NCBI GenBank assembly: GCA_021801465.1
Contig: JAJYXY010000014.1
Span: forward strand, 1-41,672
Reading direction: 5' to 3'
Source: Pseudomonadota bacterium
GTDB taxonomy: Bacteria > Pseudomonadota > Alphaproteobacteria > Acetobacterales > Acetobacteraceae
Length of the DNA: 41,672 nt
Shown here: piece after piece, positions 1-9,315 of the stretch
Layout: each line of letters starts with the position of its first letter
Numbering within the stretch: the first letter of the stretch is position 1
Notes under the pieces: generated by a model
Told to the model about the DNA's origin: nothing
Seen by the model: the letters and a program-made list of their open reading frames with translations, nothing else
Database searches by the model: none
Translations under genes and position numbers: made by a program

Positions 1-125
1 AAACGCTGCCGCCACGGGCCGAACCCGTGGCGGTCAGCGATGACATCAAGCGCCATGAAGCCGATATTATGCCGGTTGCGGCGCATGCGCGGCTCGGGAT
101 TGCCGAGGCCGACCCAAAGCAGCAC
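1..125 (-). CDS. pth: Peptidyl-tRNA hydrolase, N-terminal part (runs off left edge)
   Basis: Minus-strand translation from GTG at 125: [42 protein letters not shown], with Pth signature LGNP...[10 protein letters not shown]; sits next to rplY as is common. Not in the ORF track because it has no stop in the window. Confidence 0.85.
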   Translation of the reverse strand, partial: MLLWVGLGNPEPRMRRNRHNIGFMALDVIADRHGFGPWRQR

Positions 126-144
126 AGCACGATACCGGTCGCGA

Positions 145-852
145 TCAACCCTTCTTGCCGGCCGCCGGCTTGGCGGGTGCCGCCGGCTTGGCGGGGGCCG
201 CTTTTGCCGGCGCAGCACCCTTGGCCGGGGCGGCGGCAGCGGCCGGCGCGGCGGCGCCTTCGGCCACCTCGGCGGTCTCGGCCGCCTTGGTCGGCGCCGC
301 GATGGTCAGGATCACGAAGTCCCGATCGGTGATCATCGGCCGGCAATCGGCGGTGCCCTTGAGATCGGACCAGCGGACATTGTCATTGATGTCGAGGCTC
401 GCGAGATCGGCCTCGAAATATTCCGGCACCTTCTCCGGGTCGCAATAGACGTCGACCGTGTGGCGGACGATGTTGAGCACGCCGCCGCGCTTGATGCCCG
501 GGCTGATCCCGTCGTTACGGACGTGGACGGCAACCGCGACGCGCACCTCTTCGCCGGCGGCGAGGCGCTGAAAATCGATATGGAGCGGCGCATCGCTCAC
601 CGGATGGAACTGTACATCGCGGATCAGGGCGCGGGTTTTTGTCCCGCCGACCGCGACTTCGTAAAGGCGCGAGCGCCAACCGCCGCGATGGATTTCCCGC
701 AGCACCAAACGCGGGTCGAGCGCGATCAGATCGGGCTCTGCTTTTGCACCATAGATGACGCCGGGCACCTTGCCCTCTCGCCGGGTCGCACGCGCCGCCC
801 CCTTACCGGCTCGCGCACGCGCCTCGGCCTCGATGGTCACGAAATTGGCCAT
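145..852 (-). CDS. rplY: 50S ribosomal protein L25/general stress protein Ctc, with Ala/Pro/Lys-rich C-terminal tail
   Basis: [35 protein letters not shown]...[16 protein letters not shown] typical of L25/CTC; adjacent to pth. Confidence 0.95.
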   Translation of the reverse strand: MANFVTIEAEARARAGKGAARATRREGKVPGVIYGAKAEPDLIALDPRLVLREIHRGGWRSRLYEVAVGGTKTRALIRDVQFHPVSDAPLHIDFQRLAAGEEVRVAVAVHVRNDGISPGIKRGGVLNIVRHTVDVYCDPEKVPEYFEADLASLDINDNVRWSDLKGTADCRPMITDRDFVILTIAAPTKAAETAEVAEGAAAPAAAAAPAKGAAPAKAAPAKPAAPAKPAAGKKG

Positions 853-944
853 GGTTCGCTCCTGCTGGCTGGAATCCGAAAACGCCGGCCTCCAGGGGTG
901 CCGGCGCCGGAGGGCCTTAGCCGATCAGCGGCCGCGGGGCAACC

Positions 945-1529
945 TCATCCGTGCGCCGATGCCGCTTCCTCTGGGCTCAAAAGCCGCCATTGCCGCATGT
1001 TCTCGCGTGGCGGCGCGCAGAAGATCGGCACGCCGTTGGCGGTTCGCACTTGCGCAGACAAGCCCATTTCGGCGCGAACGGCGCGAAACAGCCCGCCATG
1101 CGCGACCACCAGCCAGTGCCGCTCGGCGGCGAGCAACCGATTGACCGCGCGCGCGGCACGGGCGCGGAGTGCGGCGAACGACTCGCCCCCCTCCGGCGTT
1201 GCGTGGCCCGCCACCCAATCGGTAAACCAGGCCGACATCGGCTGGCCTTCCTCGACGCCGAACGCCACTTCGCGCAGATCAGGGACGATCTCGACCGCAA
1301 CCCCGAGCGTCGCCGCGACGATCTCGGCTGTCTCGCGGGCGCGGCCGAGCGGTGAGGCGGCGATCGCCTCGATCCCGCGTGCGCAAAGCGCCGCCGCCGC
1401 CTGACGTGCCTGCGCGATCCCTTGCGCATTCAACGGGATATCGACATTGCCCTGGGCAAGGTTCTGCGCGTTCCAATCGGTCTCGCCGTGGCGGAGAAAC
1501 CAGAACGCCCGTTCGATGATCCCGCTCAA
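945..1529 (-). CDS. Histidine phosphatase (phosphoglycerate mutase-like) family protein
   Basis: N-terminal FLRHGETDWN motif, plus ASPLGRARETA and VVAHGGLFRA. Confidence 0.9.
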   Translation of the reverse strand: MSGIIERAFWFLRHGETDWNAQNLAQGNVDIPLNAQGIAQARQAAAALCARGIEAIAASPLGRARETAEIVAATLGVAVEIVPDLREVAFGVEEGQPMSAWFTDWVAGHATPEGGESFAALRARAARAVNRLLAAERHWLVVAHGGLFRAVRAEMGLSAQVRTANGVPIFCAPPRENMRQWRLLSPEEAASAHG

Positions 1530-1539
1530 GCGATGCGCC

Positions 1540-2154
1540 TCAGGCGAAGCCTTCTTTTTTCAGAACCCGCTGCACCGCAGGCCGGGCGAGCATGCGTTGG
1601 TAATGCGCGGCGAGGTTGGCCGGCAGCGGCTGTTTTCCAGACTGGCGCCAGAACTCGACGTAAAACAGCGCCGCATCGGCGATCGAGAACGGGCCGACCG
1701 CATATTCCTTGCCATCCAGCGCCTTCTCGAGAAGCGCAAGCCCAGTTTCGAAAATCTCGAGACCGCGCTTTTTCACCGCATCCGCATCGGCTTCGCTCGG
1801 GGCAAATTTGCCGGGCGCGAACATGCGCGAAAACCCCTGCATATGCACGGTTGCGACGATGTAATCGATCATTTCGAGCGCGCGCGCCTGCGCCTCCACC
1901 CCTTCTGGCCAGAGTTTCGCGGCGGGATGGGTCTGCGCGAGATAATAGGCGATCGCCGGAAATTCGGTGAGCACCGAGCCGTCATCACGGATCAGCGTCG
2001 GCACTTTCGATTTCGGGTTGTGGGCGGTGAACCCACTCTTCAAATGCTCGCCCTCGCGGAGCGACACTTTTTCGGCCTCGAATGGGGCGCCGATCTCTTC
2101 GAGCAGGATATGAATGCCGATCGAGCAGGCGCCTGGGGAATAAAGCAGCTTCAC
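1540..2154 (-). CDS. Glutathione S-transferase family protein
   Basis: MKLLYSPGACSIGIHILLEEIGAPFEAEKV...NPKSKVPTLIRDDGSVLTEFPAIAYYLA: GST N-domain pattern. Confidence 0.92.
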   Translation of the reverse strand: MKLLYSPGACSIGIHILLEEIGAPFEAEKVSLREGEHLKSGFTAHNPKSKVPTLIRDDGSVLTEFPAIAYYLAQTHPAAKLWPEGVEAQARALEMIDYIVATVHMQGFSRMFAPGKFAPSEADADAVKKRGLEIFETGLALLEKALDGKEYAVGPFSIADAALFYVEFWRQSGKQPLPANLAAHYQRMLARPAVQRVLKKEGFA

Positions 2155-2170
2155 GAGATATACTCCAATT

Positions 2171-3103
2171 TTATTCGAACAACGAGCTGACCGAGCTTTC
2201 GTCGCTGATCCGACGCATCGCCTCGGCGAGCAGGCGGGCGGTCGAAAGCTGACGAATATTATGGGCCAAGCGTACCGCCTCGGTGGCGAGAATACTATCG
2301 GTGATGGTCATCATCGCAATCGGGCTCGCGGTGATGCGGGCGACCGCGCCACCCGAGAGCACGCCATGCGTCGTATAGACGCTCGCCGAGCGGGCGCCAT
2401 TGGCGATCAGCGCCGTCGCCGCGTTGCACAATGTTCCCCCCGAATCGACGATATCATCGACCAGGATGCAATCGCGCTCGGCGACATCGCCGATCACGTT
2501 CATCACCTCCGAAACGCCGGCGCGCTCGCGGCGCTTGTCGATGATGGCGAGGTCGCAATTGAGCCGGGTCGCGATCGCCCGCGCGCGCACGACACCGCCG
2601 ACATCGGGCGAGACGATCATCAGATCCTTGCCATCGAAGCGCTCGCGGATGTCGCGGGTGAAAAGCGGCGCGGCGTAGAGATTATCCACCGGGATGTCGA
2701 AAAACCCTTGGATCTGCCCGGCGTGGAGATCCATGGTGAGAACCCGGTTCGCACCCGCCTCGGTGATCAGATTGGCGACGAGCTTCGCGCTGATCGGCGT
2801 GCGCGGGCCGGATTTACGGTCCTGGCGGGCATAGCCGAAATAGGGGATGACCGCCGTCACCCGCCGCGCCGAGCCGCGCCGGAGCGCATCCAGCGTGATC
2901 AGCAATTCCATCAGATTGTCGTTGGCGGGATACGACGTCGACTGGATCACGAACACATCCTCGCCGCGGACATTTTCGTGAATTTCGACGAACACCTCCA
3001 TATCGGCGAAGCGGCGGATGGAGGCGCTGGTCAGCGGCAAGTTGAGGGAAGCGGCAACGGCCTCGGCCAACGGGCGATTACTGTTGCAGGCGACAATTTT
3101 CAT
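2171..3103 (-). CDS. prs: Ribose-phosphate pyrophosphokinase
   Basis: [17 protein letters not shown]...[24 protein letters not shown]...[18 protein letters not shown]-binding loop. Confidence 0.97.
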   Translation of the reverse strand: MKIVACNSNRPLAEAVAASLNLPLTSASIRRFADMEVFVEIHENVRGEDVFVIQSTSYPANDNLMELLITLDALRRGSARRVTAVIPYFGYARQDRKSGPRTPISAKLVANLITEAGANRVLTMDLHAGQIQGFFDIPVDNLYAAPLFTRDIRERFDGKDLMIVSPDVGGVVRARAIATRLNCDLAIIDKRRERAGVSEVMNVIGDVAERDCILVDDIVDSGGTLCNAATALIANGARSASVYTTHGVLSGGAVARITASPIAMMTITDSILATEAVRLAHNIRQLSTARLLAEAMRRISDESSVSSLFE

Positions 3104-3184
3104 CTGGCGTGATCCCGAGGCCCCGATCGATCCGGGGATGAAGCGGCTTCTAGCAATGTGACGCGGATGTGTCCAACCGGTGCG

Positions 3185-4201
3185 TCATGGCTGGGTCGGC
3201 TCGCCAAGTGCTGACGGCGGGGATGGGGGCGGCGGCGCGGTCGCTGGTGGCGGGTTCGCGCCTGCTTGGTTTTTGCCGCCGGCAAGCGCGCCCGGCGGCG
3301 GGTGGCGCTGCTTTTCCATCACCTCGCGCATGCCGGCCGCCGCCTGTTGGGCGACGACGATCGCGACGTCGCCCCAATATTGATCAAGGGTGCCGCTCGG
3401 CACCTCGTTGATCTGAATGATGCGGCCGAGATCATGCCCGCTCGCATCACGCATCTGCCAGCTGATCTCAACCCGGCTATTGCCAGCCGCGGCAGGGGCG
3501 ACATGGACTTCGCCGCCGATCGTGAAATCAGCGGCTTTCGGGTCGTTCTCGACGATCACCCCGAGTAGCGGCAGCTGCAGGCGCATCTGATGCGACAGAG
3601 ACGAATCGCCATCCCCCGGCGCGCCGTCGACGCCGAGCACCGCGACCTTCGCCGGGCGATGATAGAGGCTGTTGGGGTCGTTTTGCTTTTGCGCGGCATC
3701 GATGCTGGTGAGCAGCGTCGCAAGTTTGGGCGCAACATCCTCGGCGGCGCTTTGCAGCACCCCGGCATCGCCGCGCGCCCACGATGAAGCCGGCTCGGGC
3801 AGGCCATCGAGGCTCGCGATTTTCACGCCGGCAGGATTGAGAATGGTATAGCGTGGGGTCACCTGGGCGTGTGCCATCTCGGCGCTGGCGATCAGGCGCC
3901 AATCGCCTTTTTTGCCCGGGCCGGCTTGGGCTGGCACTTCATTGCCGAGAAGGGCAACGGCGAGGTCGGCGGCGAAATTCTTGGCATCCGCGCTCGCGAG
4001 CAGGGCCTCGGTCGGGGGCGGCACGACAAGGCGCGGCGGCGGCGGCTCGACGAGTTGCGCGGTCTCGCCGGTTGGCGGCCCGGCGAAGGGATGCGGCACC
4101 GGAACACACCCGGCGAGCGCCGGGGCCAGTGCGGCGAGGCGAAGGGCGGCGAGGCGAAGGGCGGCGAGGCGAAGGGCGGCGAGGCGAAGGGCGCGTTTCA
4201 T
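3185..4201 (-). CDS. Putative lipoprotein, uncharacterised
   Basis: Signal peptide with lipobox LAGC; 338 aa uninterrupted ORF between pgeF and prs on the same strand; signal region built from LRLAA repeats. Confidence 0.75.
   Translation of the reverse strand: MKRALRLAALRLAALRLAALRLAALAPALAGCVPVPHPFAGPPTGETAQLVEPPPPRLVVPPPTEALLASADAKNFAADLAVALLGNEVPAQAGPGKKGDWRLIASAEMAHAQVTPRYTILNPAGVKIASLDGLPEPASSWARGDAGVLQSAAEDVAPKLATLLTSIDAAQKQNDPNSLYHRPAKVAVLGVDGAPGDGDSSLSHQMRLQLPLLGVIVENDPKAADFTIGGEVHVAPAAAGNSRVEISWQMRDASGHDLGRIIQINEVPSGTLDQYWGDVAIVVAQQAAAGMREVMEKQRHPPPGALAGGKNQAGANPPPATAPPPPSPPSALGEPTQP
4131..4190. repeat. Minisatellite: four exact 15-bp tandem copies of gcggcgaggcgaagg
   Basis: Direct reading of 4131-4145, 4146-4160, 4161-4175, 4176-4190, all identical; encodes (LRLAA)n on the minus strand. 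Confidence 0.97.
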
Positions 4202-4202
4202 C

Positions 4203-4967
4203 TCAACGCACGATCACCGACATCTGATGGCCGATCGGCCCACCGCCGGCGAGCGTGCGCCGGCGATGGCTGAAAAATCGCCCGGCGTCAGTCATAGTGT
4301 CGGCAACGGGAAGCGCGATCTCGGCGACACCCGCCGCCGCCAGCCGGGCGGCGCAAAACCCCGGAAGATCGAACTGCCAATGGGCGTGATCGCGGCCCGG
4401 GGCGAAGAAACGCGCATTGGCGGCATCCCGCGCAAGCAACGCCGCGTGAAGATCAGCGCCGACCTCATAAGAGCGCTGGGCGATGCAGGGGCCGATCGCG
4501 GCCCGGATGCGCGCAGGCGCCGCGCCGCGTTCGACCATCGCCGCGACCGTCGCCTCGAGCACCCCGGCAAGCGCGCCACGCCAGCCGGCATGGGCGGCAC
4601 CGATGACGCCGGCCACGGGATCGGCAAACAGCACCGGCGCGCAATCGGCGGTGATGATGGCAAGCGCGATCCCGGGTCGCGCCGTCACCATCGCGTCTGC
4701 TGCCGGCCCCGCGCCGGCAACCCATGGCGCCTCCACCGATACCACCGCAGCGCCGTGGACTTGCGTCAGCCCGACCATGGCGGCGGGATCGGCGCCAAGG
4801 GCGCGGGCGGCGCGGGCGCGATTCTCCATCACGTTCTCGCGCGCGTCTTGCCCGCCGAGGCTACCGTTGAGGGCGGCGAAGGGGCCGGTGGAAACACCCC
4901 CTTCGCGGGTGAAAAACCCATGCCGAGGGCCAAGCGCCGGCACGGTGAGAAAGGGCGGCAGGGTCAC
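4203..4967 (-). CDS. pgeF: Peptidoglycan editing factor PgeF (YfiH/polyphenol oxidase-like)
   Basis: HGFFTREGGVSTGPFAALNGSLGGQD...GLTQVHGAAVV...TADCAPVLFADPVAGVIGAAHAGWRGALAGV. Confidence 0.93.
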   Translation of the reverse strand: MTLPPFLTVPALGPRHGFFTREGGVSTGPFAALNGSLGGQDARENVMENRARAARALGADPAAMVGLTQVHGAAVVSVEAPWVAGAGPAADAMVTARPGIALAIITADCAPVLFADPVAGVIGAAHAGWRGALAGVLEATVAAMVERGAAPARIRAAIGPCIAQRSYEVGADLHAALLARDAANARFFAPGRDHAHWQFDLPGFCAARLAAAGVAEIALPVADTMTDAGRFFSHRRRTLAGGGPIGHQMSVIVR

Positions 4968-5959
4968 GTATCGAATCCTGGAGGGGCTGCGGCGGCAGGA
5001 TGCAGGATCGCGAGCGCTTTGAACAGAAGCCCCATCTGATGCGGTTCGGCCAGACGCTGGGCGCTCGCGAGCAAAGCCGAGGCCCGTGCCGGCGTTTGGT
5101 TACGCGCGAGCTGATGGCTGCGCGGATAAAGCCCGAGACGCGTGAGCAAAACCCCTTGCGCAAGCGGCCCGACCGTTTTCGCGCCCGCATCGCGCGCCGC
5201 CTTGACGAGTGGGGCGAAGGCGACATGGGCGGTCAAATCCGCCTCGCCCAGTCTTTCAAGCGGTGGCGCCGGGCGGCGATCGCGAAGCGCTTGCAAGCTC
5301 TCGCCCGGTGCCGCCTGCGCTGGGCCATAATCGATGAGGAGTGCCGCGCCACCCTCGGCCGCGATGCGGGCGGCGAGGGCGGCGACCCAGTCCCGTGCCG
5401 CCTCGGCGATTTCCATCACCGCCCCCTCCGCCGCGTTTGCGGGCGCGATCTCGGCGAGCAAAGCCGGCGGCGCGGGGCAGATGATCTCAACGAATTGCCC
5501 GCAATCGACATAACGCTCCGCCCAATGCGCGCCACGGCGGACGAATTGGCGGATCGGCAGGGCATCGAGAAATTCATTGGCGAGCAGAATGAGCGGCCCC
5601 GGCGGCAGGGTCGCAAAGGTTTCATGCCAGGCGGCATCGGGCAGTTTTTCCGCCTGTAGGGCGCGGAGCCGGGGCGATGTCTCGATCAAATGGAGGCGAA
5701 GGGCGCAAGCGAAATCGGGGGTGACGGCGGCGATCGCACGCCGCGCATCCGCCATCAGGGTCGCGCGCCCGGGGCCGGCCTCGACCAGCAGGACGGGGTC
5801 CGGCTGGCCGAGGAGCCGCCACGTCTCGGCCGCCCAAAGCCCGAGCAATTCGCCGAAAACCTGGGATAATTCGGGCGCTGTGGTGAAATCGGCGAACGGG
5901 TCGCGGGTCGCGTAATAACGCGCATTGGCCGCCGCCATGAAATGATCGAGCCGCTCCAT
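4964..5959 (-). CDS. SAM-dependent methyltransferase, MidA/NDUFAF7 family
   Basis: ARYYATRDPFADFTTAPELSQVFGELLGLW...LLVEAGPGRATLMADARRA...ANEFLDALPIRQFV; overlaps pgeF start by 4 bp. Confidence 0.92.
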   Translation of the reverse strand: MERLDHFMAAANARYYATRDPFADFTTAPELSQVFGELLGLWAAETWRLLGQPDPVLLVEAGPGRATLMADARRAIAAVTPDFACALRLHLIETSPRLRALQAEKLPDAAWHETFATLPPGPLILLANEFLDALPIRQFVRRGAHWAERYVDCGQFVEIICPAPPALLAEIAPANAAEGAVMEIAEAARDWVAALAARIAAEGGAALLIDYGPAQAAPGESLQALRDRRPAPPLERLGEADLTAHVAFAPLVKAARDAGAKTVGPLAQGVLLTRLGLYPRSHQLARNQTPARASALLASAQRLAEPHQMGLLFKALAILHPAAAAPPGFDT

Positions 5960-6021
5960 CGCCGGTCAGCCCCGGCGCGGGGACAGGGCATCGCGCCCTG
6001 CCCCGCTGCTCGCCGCCCGGA

Positions 6022-6519
6022 TCAGCGCTTGCTGAACTGGAAGCTCCGCCGCGCTTTGGCGTGGCCGTATTTCTTACGCTCGACGACACGCGAATCGCGG
6101 GTGAGAAAGCCCGCGACCTTGAGGATGCCGCGTAATTCCGGCTCGTAATGGGTGAGCGCGCGCGAAATCCCATGCCGCAGGGCGCCGGCCTGGCCAGAAA
6201 GCCCGCCGCCGGTGACGGTGCAGGTGACGTCGAACTGGTTATAGCGGTCAGTGACCAAAAACGGCTGGGTGATCACCATGCGCAACACCGGGCGGGCGAA
6301 ATATTGCCCCACCTTCTTGCCATTGACGGTGATCTCGCCCTTGCCCGGCTTGATCCAGACGCGTGCAACGGCGTTCTTGCGCCGGCCCGTCGCGTAGGAG
6401 CGGCCTTGGGCATCGCGCTTTTGCTCGTGTTTCGGCGCCTCAGGGGCGGTAGTCGCCAATTCCGGCTTGGCGGCAACGATGTCTTTGAGATCGGCGAGCG
6501 TGCGGGTGGTTCCAGACAT
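6022..6519 (-). CDS. rpsI: 30S ribosomal protein S9
   Basis: [24 protein letters not shown]...[19 protein letters not shown]...[17 protein letters not shown]; start set at [11 protein letters not shown] rather than the longer track ORF. Confidence 0.96.
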   Translation of the reverse strand: MSGTTRTLADLKDIVAAKPELATTAPEAPKHEQKRDAQGRSYATGRRKNAVARVWIKPGKGEITVNGKKVGQYFARPVLRMVITQPFLVTDRYNQFDVTCTVTGGGLSGQAGALRHGISRALTHYEPELRGILKVAGFLTRDSRVVERKKYGHAKARRSFQFSKR

Positions 6520-6524
6520 CGGGC

Positions 6525-6989
6525 TTAGCCTCTCTTGTTTTTCGGATTGAGGGCGGCGACGTCGAGCGGGCGCGGCGTCTGTCCGGCATGGGGATGCTCG
6601 GCGCCGGCATAGACATGCAGATTGCGCATCTGCTGGCGCTGCAACGGCCCGCGGGTGATCATGCGCTCGATGGCTTTTTCGACCACCTGCTCCGGCCGCT
6701 TGCCGGAGAGCCGCTGGCGCGCGCTCTGGCCCTTGATGCCACCGGGATAACCGGTGTGGTAATAGAAGATCGCCTGCTCGGCCTTGTTGCCGGTGAGCCG
6801 CACCTTGTCCGCGTTCACGATCACGACATGATCGCCGCAATCGACATGCGGGGTGAATTGTGGCTTATGCTTGCCACGCAGACGCGTGGCGACCAGGGCA
6901 GCGAGACGGCCGAGCACGACGCCCTCGGCATCGATCAGCACCCAGTCCTTCTTCACCTCCGCCGGTTTCAGCGAGAGTGTCGTCTTCAT
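6525..6989 (-). CDS. rplM: 50S ribosomal protein L13
   Basis: [63 protein letters not shown]...; RBS-like GAAGGA upstream; track ORF is over-extended. Confidence 0.96.
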   Translation of the reverse strand: MKTTLSLKPAEVKKDWVLIDAEGVVLGRLAALVATRLRGKHKPQFTPHVDCGDHVVIVNADKVRLTGNKAEQAIFYYHTGYPGGIKGQSARQRLSGKRPEQVVEKAIERMITRGPLQRQQMRNLHVYAGAEHPHAGQTPRPLDVAALNPKNKRG

Positions 6990-7016
6990 GACCCATTCCT
7001 TCTCGAAAGTTGGCGG

Positions 7017-7046
7017 CTTATGCCCGAGGACATGCCAAAGCGTCAA
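7017..7046 (-). promoter_or_regulatory. Putative sigma70-type promoter of rplM-rpsI
   Basis: Minus strand TTGACG (7046-7041), 18-bp spacer, CATAAG (7022-7017), about 30 bp before the rplM ATG. Confidence 0.45.
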
Positions 7047-7076
7047 GCACCTTCGTCGTTTTTTGTTGGCGGTAAT

Positions 7077-7970
7077 ATGATACCACAAGACCTCGAGCCC
7101 GTTCACGTGATCGGCGCGAGCGGCAAGAGCGGGCAAGCGCTGACGAGCCGCCTGCTGCTCTCTGGCCGCCGCGTCGTCCCGGTGGTGCGGAGCCCGCATT
7201 GGCTGCCGCCCGCACCGCTCCGCGAGCACGCTCTGCTCGCGCCGGTGCGGCGCGCTGATCTCAGCGACCGGGCAGCGATGCGTGCAGCAGTTTCGGATGC
7301 GCGCCGCATCGTCAGCACCGCCCATGCCCGCCATACCGAAGCCTTGCTGGCGGCCGCGCCGCCCGCCGCGCGCCTCGTCTTGCTTGGCAGCACGCGGCGC
7401 TTTTCGCGCTTCCCCGACCGCCTCGCCGATGAAATCCGCGCCGGCGAGGCGGCATTTCTCGCCTCCGGCCGCGCCGGCGTGATGCTGCACCCGACGATGA
7501 TCTATGGCGCGACGGGGGAGGAGAACGTCCAGCGCCTCGCCGCCATGCTGCGCCGCCTGCCCTTCCTGCCGCTTCCCGGCGGCGGGCGAAGCCTGATCCA
7601 GCCCATCCATCAAGATGACGTTACACAATCGATCGAAGCCGCGCTCGGCATCGCCTGGGCGGGGCCGGAGACGCTGGTGATCGCCGGCGGCGAGGCAGTG
7701 ACATACGCCGATTTCGCCATCGCCATCGCCACTGCCTGCGGCCTTCCCCGGCCGCGGATCGTGCCGATGCCAGCCTCACTCCTGATGCTCGCAGCCAGGA
7801 TCACCGCCCGCCTTCGCCTCCCGCTTCGCGCAAGCCCCGAGGAAATCCGCAGACTTTTGGAAGACAAGGCCTTCCCCACCACGCCGATGATCGCACGCCT
7901 CGGTGTGCGCCCGATCGGCCTTGCCGACGGGCTTGCGCGCACGTTTCAAGCCGTCAAAATAGATTTTTGA
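7077..7970 (+). CDS. NAD(P)-binding/NAD-dependent epimerase-like (atypical SDR) protein
   Basis: [31 protein letters not shown] Rossmann start; [18 protein letters not shown]; start reassigned from the track ORF beginning at 6588. Confidence 0.8.
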   Translation: MIPQDLEPVHVIGASGKSGQALTSRLLLSGRRVVPVVRSPHWLPPAPLREHALLAPVRRADLSDRAAMRAAVSDARRIVSTAHARHTEALLAAAPPAARLVLLGSTRRFSRFPDRLADEIRAGEAAFLASGRAGVMLHPTMIYGATGEENVQRLAAMLRRLPFLPLPGGGRSLIQPIHQDDVTQSIEAALGIAWAGPETLVIAGGEAVTYADFAIAIATACGLPRPRIVPMPASLLMLAARITARLRLPLRASPEEIRRLLEDKAFPTTPMIARLGVRPIGLADGLARTFQAVKIDF

Positions 7971-7992
7971 ATTTTCGCCGAGGAACCCTCTC

Positions 7993-9174
7993 ATGCCGAT
8001 CATCAACCGCATCGCCGCCTATGCCGACGACCTCACCGCCTGGCGCCGTGATTTTCACGAGCATCCCGAGCTTGGCTTCGAGGAAGTGCGCACGAGCGGG
8101 ATCGTCGCTGAAAAGCTGCGCGAATTTGGGGTCGATGAGGTGGTCACCGGCATCGCCAAAACTGGGGTGATCGGCATCATTCACGGCAAGAATGGCGGCC
8201 AGGGCCGCGCGATCGGGCTCCGCGCCGATATGGACGCGCTGCCCATCCGCGAGGAAACCGGCCTTCCCTACGCCTCGAAGACTCCGGGCAAGATGCATGC
8301 CTGCGGCCATGACGGGCATACGACGATGCTGCTCGGCGCCGCCCGCTACCTCGCCGAGACGCGAAATTTCGACGGCACCGTCTATCTCATCTTCCAGCCC
8401 GCCGAAGAAGGGCTCGGCGGCGGGCGGGAAATGGTGAAAGAAGGGCTTTTCTCGCGCTATGAGATGGAGCGCGTCTACGGCATGCATAACTGGCCGGGGA
8501 TTCCGGAAGGTGTCTTCGCCTGGCGCGAAGGCCCGGTGATGGCGGCGGCGGCGCAGATCGACATCTGCATCACCGGACGCGGCGCCCATGGCGCGCAGCC
8601 GCATAACGGCAACGACCCGATCGTGATCGCAAGCCAGATCGTGACGGCGCTGCAAACCATCGTCTCGCGCCGCGTCGATCCCAACCTCCCGGCGGTGCTG
8701 ACGATCGGGCAGATCGTCGCCGGCGACACCTACAACGTCATCCCGCAGCAGGCGCGGATGAAGGGCACGGCGCGATGGTTCCAGCCGAAAGTGGGCGACC
8801 AGTTGGAACAGGGCGTGCTGCGGCTGGTGCGCGGCATCGCGGAAAGCTTCGGCGCCGACGTCGAGGTCGAATTCCGCCGCACTTATCCGGCGACGGTGAA
8901 CGACCCCGAAGCGACCACCCTCGCCCGCCGCGCCGCCGAGGCGGTGGCAAGCGCGAACGCCGTCCGCCACATGGACCAGCCGACCATGGGCAGCGAGGAT
9001 TTTTCCTTCATGCTCAATGAGAAATCCGGCTGTTACATCATGCTCGGCGGCGGCCGCGGGCGCGAGAATGAACCCATGGTCCACCACCCCGCCTATGATT
9101 TCAATGACGCCATCCTCCCTATCGGCGCCTCTTACTGGGCAACCCTGGTCGAGCAGCAGCTCGCCAGAACGTAA
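7993..9174 (+). CDS. M20 family metallopeptidase/amidohydrolase (hippurate hydrolase type)
   Basis: WRRDFHEHPELGFEE...RADMDALPIREETGLPYASKTPGKMHACGHDGHTTMLLGAARYL...GSEDFSFML. Confidence 0.95.
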   Translation: MPIINRIAAYADDLTAWRRDFHEHPELGFEEVRTSGIVAEKLREFGVDEVVTGIAKTGVIGIIHGKNGGQGRAIGLRADMDALPIREETGLPYASKTPGKMHACGHDGHTTMLLGAARYLAETRNFDGTVYLIFQPAEEGLGGGREMVKEGLFSRYEMERVYGMHNWPGIPEGVFAWREGPVMAAAAQIDICITGRGAHGAQPHNGNDPIVIASQIVTALQTIVSRRVDPNLPAVLTIGQIVAGDTYNVIPQQARMKGTARWFQPKVGDQLEQGVLRLVRGIAESFGADVEVEFRRTYPATVNDPEATTLARRAAEAVASANAVRHMDQPTMGSEDFSFMLNEKSGCYIMLGGGRGRENEPMVHHPAYDFNDAILPIGASYWATLVEQQLART

Positions 9175-9178
9175 AAAA

Positions 9179-9202
9179 AATAACCACATTGTGGCGGTTA
9201 TT
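9179..9202. terminator. Hairpin AATAACC-N10-GGTTATT just after the M20 gene
   Basis: 7-bp perfect inverted repeat next to an A8 run; read on the minus strand the stem is followed by T8. Confidence 0.55.
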
Positions 9203-9315
9203 CTGAAAAACTAGCCGTCGAGACTTTGCTCCTGGGCCTCGCCGCTGGCGGGGCCCTTTGACCTTCTTGGGGGATTGATTACATCACGACCATCACTCAG
9301 ACGAGGTCGTTCCCG

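Noticed and set aside
7954-9189. 411-aa minus-strand ORF
   Set aside because: Antisense shadow of the M20 amidohydrolase.
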